Program-made: the position numbers and the translations under genes
The notes under the pieces: model-generated
Databases searched by the model: none
Told to the model about the DNA's origin: nothing
What the model saw: only the letters and a program-made list of their open reading frames with translations
Shown here: positions 57,602 to 64,000 of the stretch, in pieces
Layout: every line of letters begins with the position of its first letter
Position numbering within the stretch: the first letter of the stretch is position 1
Assembly (NCBI GenBank): GCA_021648525.1
Contig: JAKISP010000009.1
Coordinates: 1 to 64,000 of the forward strand
DNA length: 64,000 bases
Source of the DNA: Gammaproteobacteria bacterium
Lineage (GTDB): Bacteria > Pseudomonadota > Gammaproteobacteria > SZUA-140
Direction of reading: 5' to 3'

Positions 57602-57715
57602 AACAGGCTGCCCGGTGATATTGCGGTTGAAAAAGAGGGTCCTGGTTTCTACTTTCCCGTGATGACATCGATCATCAGCGTTTTATCACTGCTCTTCTGG
57701 TTGTTTCGCAAGTAA
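57602..57715 (+). pseudogene. 3-prime fragment of the DUF2905 gene
   Basis: Open frame N-RLPGDIAVEKEGPGFYFPVM...LSLLFWLFRK then TAA. This is the C-terminal half of DUF2905 with the RLPGDI motif and second membrane helix. It starts 22 bases after the effector stop and has no start codon. Together with 56612-56671 it lacks about 6-12 residues of a complete protein. Confidence 0.85.
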
Positions 57716-57733
57716 TCGTTTTTCGTTACCTGG

Positions 57734-57757
57734 ATCCCGGCCAAAACGCGCCGGGAT
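57734..57757. repeat. Short palindrome after the DUF2905 fragment
   Basis: ATCCCGGC, 8-base loop, GCCGGGAT. It lies between two convergent transcripts. It has no T run and resembles short dispersed GC-rich palindromes. Confidence 0.4.
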
Positions 57758-57767
57758 GGCGTGTGTA

Positions 57768-60700
57768 TTAGAGCAGTACCCGCTCAATCCCACCTTTTTT
57801 CACCTTATCGATAAAAGCTCGTTGCCATTTCTCACCGAAGTAACGATTAACCAGTTCAACCACGATATATTTTGGTTCCATACCGGTCACATCGCTATAG
57901 CGGGCCAACCCTTGTTGACAGGCGGGGCACGACGTCAGCAGACGCACTTCATTATTTTCGACCTTTGGCTTATTAGTCAGCTGTTCAATGCCTATCTTTA
58001 GCTCCTCTTCCTTGCGGAAGCGTACCTGTGTCGCGATATCGGGGCGCGCCACCGCAAAGGTACCGGCCTCGCCACAACAGCGATCCGTGAGTGTTGTTTC
58101 GCCATTCAGCAATTTGCTGGTCACTGTCAGTGGCGAGTGGTGTTTCATCGGGGTGTGGCAAGGATCATGATAAAGGTATTGCACTCCTTCCACACCATCA
58201 ACCGAGATCTCTTTTTCCATCAGGAATTCATGGATATCCATCAGGCGACAGCCAGGAAAAATCTTCTCAAACTCATATTTCAATAGTTGATCCATACAGG
58301 TGCCGCACGACACCACCACCGTTTTGATATCAAGGTAGTTGAGCGTATTGGCAACACGGTGGAACAATACTCGATTATCGGTGGTGATCTGCTTTCCCTT
58401 CGCCTGATCGCCCGATGAAGTCTGTGGGTAACCACAACATAAATAGCCCGGCGGCAATACGGTCTGTACGCCACTTTCATACAGCATCGCCAGGGTCGCC
58501 ATGCCGACTTCACTAAAGAGCCGTTCCGAGCCACAACCAGGGAAGTAGAAGACCGCTTCCGCATTTTCATCCGTCTTTGCAGGGTCGCGAAGAATCGGAA
58601 TCGCCTTATCGTCTTCCACTCCAAGCAGCGCGCGAGTAGTCTGCGTTGGAATGTCCGCTGGTAGCGGCTTCTTCATAAAATGAATCACCTGTGCCGGTAT
58701 CGATGGCTTGCCAGTGGTCGATGTCGGCCGTGCATCGGGTGCCTCTTTTGGTGTTAGCGCCTTGAATACGCGATGGCCAAGGCGCTGCCCAGCATAACCC
58801 CACTGTAGCATCAACTTGCGCATCACCTTAATCGAGGTTGCACTGGTGACGTTAAGGAACGCCATCGCGAGGCGAGGCCCCGGCTTCAGTTTAAACGGCA
58901 GGCGTGTCTTCAGGATGGTGCGCATGCGGATCGACACTTCACCAAAATCGATATCCACCGGACAAGCGGGTTCACAACGATGACAAACGGTGCAGTGATC
59001 GGCTACGTCTTCCATCTCATCAAAGTGACGTACTGAAATACCGCGGCGCGTCTGCTCTTCGTAAAGGAACGCCTCAATCATCAAGCCGGTCGCAAGGATC
59101 TTGTTGCGCGGTGAATAGAGCAGGTTAGCACGCGGCACATGGGTGGTGCAGACAGGCTTACACTTACCACAGCGCAAACAGTTGCTGATATCGTCGTTAA
59201 GCGCGCCCAGGTCGCTTTCCTCAAGAATAAGCGCCTCTTGCTGCAGTAGCCTCAAAGAGGGTGTGTAGGCCTTCTCAAGGCCGGAGCCGGGCAGTAGTTT
59301 GCCGCGATTAAAGAAACCATTGGGGTCGATGCGCGTTTTGTACTCGGCAAAGGCATCAATGCTCTGTGCATCCATGTACTGCATCTTGGTGATGCCAATG
59401 CCGTGCTCACCAGAGATAACGCCACCCAGCGAGCGCGTAATTTCCATCACGCGATCAACGATATGCTCCGCTTCGCGCATCATCTCGTAGTCATTGGAAT
59501 TGACCGGAATGTTGGTATGCACATTGCCGTCACCCGCATGCATATGCAGTGCGACAAAGAGGCGGCTGGAACGAATCTCACGATGAATATCATCGAGTCG
59601 TTGACGCACGGGTGAGAGTGCCTCGCCACCAAAGATCTCTTTTAGTGGACGCTCAATCTCACGACGATAAGAGATACGCACATCGCGACGCAACAACAAC
59701 TGAAACAGGGTATCGTCGGCTTGACGTCTGGCGTGCTCATCGGCACTTAACAGGTCATCTTGCGTTGTCGCAAGCGCATCCATCTGTTCGATCAACGCGA
59801 CCCAACGATTGCGAATGGTCTTTAAATGCGTGCAAGCCGCATCACGCTTGCTAAGGATAATCGCATCACCCTCTTTGCTCGCTTCAAATTTTTCAGAGAG
59901 CGGCATGGTGGCCAGCTCATCATCGAGAAAGGCGATTACCGCATCGATCATCTGCAGTTTATTGCTAGTCGATTGCTCGATGTTAATACGTTCGATCTGC
60001 TCGTTATAGGTCGCAAGGTGTTCGAGCGGGATCACCACGTCTTCATTGATCTTGAAGGCGTTGGTATGCGCGGCAATCGCAGCGGTACGACCACGGTCCT
60101 GCCAGAAACGACGACGCGCTTCAGGTGTCACGGCGATAAAGCCTTCCGCCTCCCGCTCATTGGCAATACGTACCACCGCAGATGCCGTACGCGCCACGTC
60201 ATCTTCGTTATGACCGCCAATATCGATTAACAACAACATCTTTGGCATCTCGGAACGGAGCGCCTTGGTCGAGTAACTCACCGCGCGCAGGTAACGCTCA
60301 TCAAGGTGCTCCATGCCCGAAAGCAAGGTCTCGGTCTGCTGCTCAATATGGTCTTTAATCGACACAATCGCTGAGACCGCTGGTTTCATATCCGCGCCAA
60401 AGAACTCCAGGCACACTGTGCGGGTAAATGCGGGCTTCTGATGCAGAATAAAGGTCGCTGAGGTGATGAAACCATCACACCCCTCTTTTTGAATGCCGGG
60501 CAGGCCACCGAGAAATTTATCGGTCACATCTTTGCCCAGACCGCGACGACGAAATGCATGTCCTGGGAATATCAGTGTCTCTACCGGTCTGGTTGGTGTC
60601 TCTCCATCCGCACCAAAATAACTGACGCGAAATTCAACCTCATCCTGGTCATGAATCTTGCCCAGGTTATGGTTAATACGCTCTACTTCGAGCCACTGTG

Positions 60701-61628
60701 CATCCGGCGTCACCATGCGCCACGACACCAGGTTATCGAGCGTCGTGCCCCATAAAACGGCCTTTTTACCACCAGCATTCATCGCCACGTTACCACCAAT
60801 GGTGGAGGCATCCTGCGAAGTAGGATCAACTGCAAAGACATAGCATTGCGATTCGGCACGTTCAGCCACTCGACGTGTCACCACACCACATTCAGCACGC
60901 ACCGTAGCGACCGCTTCAGGCACCCCTTCCAGCTGGCGCTGTTCAACGAGGCCAAGTCCTTCCAGCTTTTCGGTATTGATCACGGCGGTTTCGGCAATCA
61001 GAGGTACCGCGCCACCGGTATAACCGGTGCCGCCACCACGCGGAATAATGGTTAGATTAAGGTCAATACAGGCCTCGACCAGCGCGCGTATTTCTTCTTC
61101 GGTATCCGGCGTGAGCACCACAAAGGGCAACTCAACACGCCAGTCGGTCGCATCAGTGACGTGAGAAACACGTGCGATGGCGCTGAAATCGATGTTGTCT
61201 GAACGGGTGACTTTAAGTAGACGCGCTTCGGCTTCACTGCGTAACACTTTCTGCTTTGGCAACCACGCTTCAAACTGGTGTACTGCTCGTCGCGTCGCTT
61301 CTAATAGACTTAAGGCGGTATCATTGCTGTCGGCGCGTTCAATAGTTTGATCAAGGCGATGATGCAGCGCTTTCACCAGCGCACGCCAGCGCTTGTTACT
61401 ACTGATCAAATCATCCTGAATATAAGGGTTACGCGTCACTACCCACATGTCACCCAGCACTTCGAACAACATGCGCGCCGAGCGTCCGGTGCGCCGAGAG
61501 CCGCGCAGGTTGTTGAGTTGATGCCAGCTCGTTTCGCCCAGAAAGCGGATCACTATTTCACGGTCGGAAAAAGAGGTGTAGTTATAGGGGATCTCGCGAA
61601 TCCGCGATGTGGTGGTGGTTTTTTGCAT
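57768..61628 (-). CDS. DUF3683 FAD-binding/Fe-S oxidoreductase
   Basis: A 1286-residue protein. The N-terminal DUF3683 part ([20 protein letters not shown]) precedes a VAO-type FAD domain ([17 protein letters not shown] near 195-210, [15 protein letters not shown]) and its C-terminal cap, with the acid-loop [13 protein letters not shown]. Two 4Fe-4S motifs follow near residues 815 and 880 ([11 protein letters not shown] and [14 protein letters not shown]). The C-terminus has two CCG-type cysteine-rich domains (CCGYP and CCGEAGTF). Such proteins oxidise 2-hydroxy acids (D-lactate, glycolate, D-2-hydroxyglutarate); the substrate here is not fixed. Convergent with the disrupted DUF2905 gene. Confidence 0.9.
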   Translation of the reverse strand: MQKTTTTSRIREIPYNYTSFSDREIVIRFLGETSWHQLNNLRGSRRTGRSARMLFEVLGDMWVVTRNPYIQDDLISSNKRWRALVKALHHRLDQTIERADSNDTALSLLEATRRAVHQFEAWLPKQKVLRSEAEARLLKVTRSDNIDFSAIARVSHVTDATDWRVELPFVVLTPDTEEEIRALVEACIDLNLTIIPRGGGTGYTGGAVPLIAETAVINTEKLEGLGLVEQRQLEGVPEAVATVRAECGVVTRRVAERAESQCYVFAVDPTSQDASTIGGNVAMNAGGKKAVLWGTTLDNLVSWRMVTPDAQWLEVERINHNLGKIHDQDEVEFRVSYFGADGETPTRPVETLIFPGHAFRRRGLGKDVTDKFLGGLPGIQKEGCDGFITSATFILHQKPAFTRTVCLEFFGADMKPAVSAIVSIKDHIEQQTETLLSGMEHLDERYLRAVSYSTKALRSEMPKMLLLIDIGGHNEDDVARTASAVVRIANEREAEGFIAVTPEARRRFWQDRGRTAAIAAHTNAFKINEDVVIPLEHLATYNEQIERINIEQSTSNKLQMIDAVIAFLDDELATMPLSEKFEASKEGDAIILSKRDAACTHLKTIRNRWVALIEQMDALATTQDDLLSADEHARRQADDTLFQLLLRRDVRISYRREIERPLKEIFGGEALSPVRQRLDDIHREIRSSRLFVALHMHAGDGNVHTNIPVNSNDYEMMREAEHIVDRVMEITRSLGGVISGEHGIGITKMQYMDAQSIDAFAEYKTRIDPNGFFNRGKLLPGSGLEKAYTPSLRLLQQEALILEESDLGALNDDISNCLRCGKCKPVCTTHVPRANLLYSPRNKILATGLMIEAFLYEEQTRRGISVRHFDEMEDVADHCTVCHRCEPACPVDIDFGEVSIRMRTILKTRLPFKLKPGPRLAMAFLNVTSATSIKVMRKLMLQWGYAGQRLGHRVFKALTPKEAPDARPTSTTGKPSIPAQVIHFMKKPLPADIPTQTTRALLGVEDDKAIPILRDPAKTDENAEAVFYFPGCGSERLFSEVGMATLAMLYESGVQTVLPPGYLCCGYPQTSSGDQAKGKQITTDNRVLFHRVANTLNYLDIKTVVVSCGTCMDQLLKYEFEKIFPGCRLMDIHEFLMEKEISVDGVEGVQYLYHDPCHTPMKHHSPLTVTSKLLNGETTLTDRCCGEAGTFAVARPDIATQVRFRKEEELKIGIEQLTNKPKVENNEVRLLTSCPACQQGLARYSDVTGMEPKYIVVELVNRYFGEKWQRAFIDKVKKGGIERVLL

Positions 61629-61802
61629 TCTTGCTCTGATTTATAAAGATTTATTGTCGAAGGCCGATGGTATTTTTAATCGCATCAGGGCGTGCAGTTT
61701 AACACGCATTGTTGGTGCTGAGCAGCATATCCAAAGATGTTATTGACAACGAATAAAAAATAAAAACCCTATAAATTAGCAGATTACGATTCATGGACGA
61801 CA

Positions 61803-62924
61803 ATGCTAGAAGCCGATAATAAGCGGGTGATTTCACCTGAAGAGCTTGATTGCGACAAACTTGCCGCTCAACTCTATCGCTGTTCGCCACTATCGACTAT
61901 GGATGAAGCGCAAATTCCCGTGCTAATTTCGCTTTCAGTGATTGAAAGATACCCCACCGGCACACAGCTTTACAGTGATGGCATTCCAGATGGCGTTGTA
62001 CTTTATCTGCTGAAAGGTGGCCTTGAGGTCACTCAAGAGGATAACCAGTCAACGATACAGGCTGATTCGGATGAGGCGCTAAACCCTTTTTCCATTAAAC
62101 ATTTTGCGACAGCCGCCATCACCACCTCGGGTGAAGTGGATCTGATTCGTATCGAAAAAGAACTCATAGAGACGCTCACCGCCTGGGGACAGATCTCTGC
62201 ACCCGAAACTGAAATTGTGATGAGTGAAGAGGGCATTGTTACCATTGATCGTGCCAGCTGGCTTAATTCCATGATCAAATCACCGACATTTAGAAAACTG
62301 CCCGCTGCTAATATTGAAGAGCTGCTCAATAAACTGGAGCCGATACGCGTTAATGCCGGCGATTTAATCATCAGACAGGGCGATCAGGGCGACTATTTTT
62401 ATATGATCAATAACGGTACCGCGTTAGTCACCATCAACCCTGAAAATGATGAAGATTCTGTCATCATGGCAGAACTAAATGAAGGCGCCAGTTTTGGTGA
62501 AGCCGCGTTGATTTCAGATAAGCCACGAAATGCCACCATCACAATGATGGAAGATGGGGTGTTACTACGCCTTTCTAAAGATGACTTTATTAATCTGCTC
62601 AAGCAACCAACCCTTCGCTGGGTCGAGTTTGATAAGGCTGACGGCATTATCAAGCGCGGCGCCAAATGGATTGACGTGCGTATGGCCGAAGAGTACGAAC
62701 GAGGACATATCCCTGGCGCGATCAACATTCCAATGCGTGACCTGCATAAACGTGCACGTGAACTGAATAAAAAGATCCCCTACATCTGTTATTGCGAGAC
62801 CAGTACCCGCAGTTCTGCTGCAGCTTTCGTCCTGTCTCAATACGAAATTCGTACCGCGGTATTAAAGGGCGGTATTGAAATACTGCCTGAAGATTGCCTT
62901 GAAGTCAGTAACGCGGCTGCTTAA
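61803..62924 (+). CDS. Two cyclic-nucleotide-binding-like domains plus rhodanese
   Basis: A 373-residue cytoplasmic protein. A degenerate first CAP-like domain (about 25-115) is followed by a well-formed second (about 155-265: IRQGDQGDYFYMINNGTALV, EGASFGEAALISDKPRNATI) and a C-terminal rhodanese (about 280-365: WIDVRMAEEYERGHIPGAINIP) with the catalytic-loop Cys in YCETSTRSS. It probably binds a nucleotide and transfers or senses sulfane sulfur. No DNA-binding domain is present. The first CAP domain lacks the full phosphate cassette. Confidence 0.9.
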   Translation: MLEADNKRVISPEELDCDKLAAQLYRCSPLSTMDEAQIPVLISLSVIERYPTGTQLYSDGIPDGVVLYLLKGGLEVTQEDNQSTIQADSDEALNPFSIKHFATAAITTSGEVDLIRIEKELIETLTAWGQISAPETEIVMSEEGIVTIDRASWLNSMIKSPTFRKLPAANIEELLNKLEPIRVNAGDLIIRQGDQGDYFYMINNGTALVTINPENDEDSVIMAELNEGASFGEAALISDKPRNATITMMEDGVLLRLSKDDFINLLKQPTLRWVEFDKADGIIKRGAKWIDVRMAEEYERGHIPGAINIPMRDLHKRARELNKKIPYICYCETSTRSSAAAFVLSQYEIRTAVLKGGIEILPEDCLEVSNAAA

Positions 62925-63047
62925 CCCTCACCACTAAAAGTTCCTGAATCAATATCGTGATAGCAGGCGATTTGCTAGAATGGACGAAAGCGGCTATTTC
63001 CGCCTACTTTAAAGCTCTGGAACACTACCAACAAATACCATCATAAA

Positions 63048-64000
63048 ATGGCTAATTTGAAGTCACATCTTAATCGCCGCTTCGCGAAATTTCGCTTATC
63101 AATGGCGACGGTTGAAAGCGTGCCACAACTTGCACTGCTTGGTGCGATCAGCGGCATCATTGCCGGGCTTGTCATCGTCGCCTTTCGCATTTTAATTGAA
63201 TACACTCAGATGAGTTTTCTGCCTGGTGCTGATGCGGAAAACTACGAGGGACTATCGCCCGTCATGCGTCTGCTACTCGCCACCGTCGGCGGGCTTGTGG
63301 TGGGGCTTTTGTTTCAATACATCGCAAAAAACGCCGCTCAAGTAGGTGTTGTCCACACCATGGAACGTCTTGCCTATCATCAAGGGCGACTACCCCTACG
63401 AAATGCCATCTGGCAATTCATCGGTGGTGCTATCACGATCATCAGTGGTCATTCAGTCGGCCGAGAAGGACCCAGTGTTCACCTTGGCGCTGCCAGTGGT
63501 AGCTTGCTAGGGCAGTGGCTTCAGCTCTCTAACAGCAGTACCCGTACCCTGGTTGCCTGTGGTGTTGCAGCCGCAATTGCTGCTTCATTTAATACGCCGC
63601 TAGCGGGTGTTATTTTTGCTATGGAAGTGGTGTTAATGGAATACACCATCGCCGGTTTTATTCCCGTGATTGTGGCAGCAGTACTGGCAACCATCGTGTG
63701 TCATTGGTTTTTTGGTAACGAAGCTGCCTTTCTGATTCCTGATATAGGCCTCAGCACAATCGCAGAGCTGCCATTTGTTTTAGTGCTGGGCCTGGTCATT
63801 GGCGTGCTTGCCGCCACCTTTATAGAGCTACTGCAACGATTTGTACGCATCAGCGCGACTTACCCCTTGTGGCAGCGCACCACATTAGCGGGCTTTATCA
63901 TTGGTATTTTCGCCCTTGGTGTTCCGCAGATAATGAGCATTGGCTACGATACCGTCAATGCCGCTATGCTGGGTGAATTCGCTCTCGGCATGTTGATTGC
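63048..64000 (+). CDS. ClC-type chloride channel or transporter (N-terminal part)
   Basis: Partial; the open frame runs through the window edge from ATG at 63048, giving about 317 residues. At least six hydrophobic helices are visible. GREGPSVHLGAASGS is the selectivity-filter motif; the earlier GSGIP-like motif reads GHSVGREGP here, and FNTPLAGVIFAMEVV is the conserved glutamate region (E in AMEVV, gating or proton Glu nearby). The end of the window (SIGYDTVNAAM) is in the second half of the channel. CBS domains may follow beyond the window. Confidence 0.92.
   Translation, partial: MANLKSHLNRRFAKFRLSMATVESVPQLALLGAISGIIAGLVIVAFRILIEYTQMSFLPGADAENYEGLSPVMRLLLATVGGLVVGLLFQYIAKNAAQVGVVHTMERLAYHQGRLPLRNAIWQFIGGAITIISGHSVGREGPSVHLGAASGSLLGQWLQLSNSSTRTLVACGVAAAIAASFNTPLAGVIFAMEVVLMEYTIAGFIPVIVAAVLATIVCHWFFGNEAAFLIPDIGLSTIAELPFVLVLGLVIGVLAATFIELLQRFVRISATYPLWQRTTLAGFIIGIFALGVPQIMSIGYDTVNAAMLGEFALGMLI

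Noticed and set aside
59826-60230. 134-codon plus-strand open frame
   Set aside because: Antisense to the DUF3683 oxidoreductase, whose motifs are clear on the other strand.

Overview
The window reads as chromosomal DNA of a gammaproteobacterium. The evidence is gene order and protein type: pilMNOPQ-aroK-aroB-dgt-(small gene)-damX-like followed by gltB-gltD-hemE, rhlB divergent from trxA-rho-rpmE, thiD-thiE-hemL, and an LpxL-type lipid A acyltransferase (so Gram-negative). The short malic enzyme, LDH-like malate dehydrogenase and citrate synthase in a row, the two-CAP/rhodanese protein and the DUF3683 Fe-S flavoprotein resemble arrangements in environmental, often sulfur-oxidising, lineages; the exact taxon cannot be fixed from the sequence.

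Layout. 1-8172: a palindromic repeat, a dicarboxylate/acidic amino acid:cation symporter, a 1031-aa secreted LVIVD-repeat propeller protein, the thiD-thiE-hemL cofactor operon and a small cytochrome c, all on the minus strand. 8719-12110: a plus-strand cluster of three exported proteins: a formylglycine-generating-enzyme-like (FGE) protein with two CxxCH motifs, a second FGE-like protein without the Cys pair, and a six-repeat Kelch protein. 12162-17476: sterol-desaturase-family protein, rhlB, trxA, rho, rpmE and a secreted nuclease. 17641-21287: carbon metabolism (malic enzyme, mdh, gltA). 21442-34944: a nucleotidyltransferase-like protein, PBP1A, the type IV pilus alignment and secretin operon, then aroK, aroB, dgt, a WGR-like protein and an AAA+/SPOR cell-division-type protein.

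34945-41797 is an accessory block. It holds a LuxR-type regulator fused to an alpha/beta hydrolase and a divergent giant secreted beta-propeller/thrombospondin-3-repeat protein. The block is bounded by two copies of the 3-prime end of the SPOR gene. They share 54 identical bases and then diverge, as at a site-specific island or after recombination with foreign DNA. A perfect 18-bp dyad and a dispersed repeat lie between the two divergent genes. 42168-50313 returns to core genes: gltBD, hemE and a methyltransferase-like protein. 50497-54165 holds a Fic protein, an lpxL-type gene, a 1-kb gene-poor stretch with a second repeat copy and an IS110-family transposase remnant, and a Lys/Ala-rich histone H1-like protein. 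54274-64000 holds ilvA, rpiA, a DUF2905 gene split in two by an AT-rich Tae4/Tai4-type effector-immunity pair, a 1286-aa FAD/Fe-S oxidoreductase, a two-CAP-domain/rhodanese protein, and the start of a ClC chloride channel cut by the window edge.

The points most worth a second look are the 6.9-kb block that duplicates the SPOR gene end, the effector-immunity cassette that disrupts DUF2905, and the paired FGE-like exported proteins. No tRNA, rRNA or CRISPR array was recognised.
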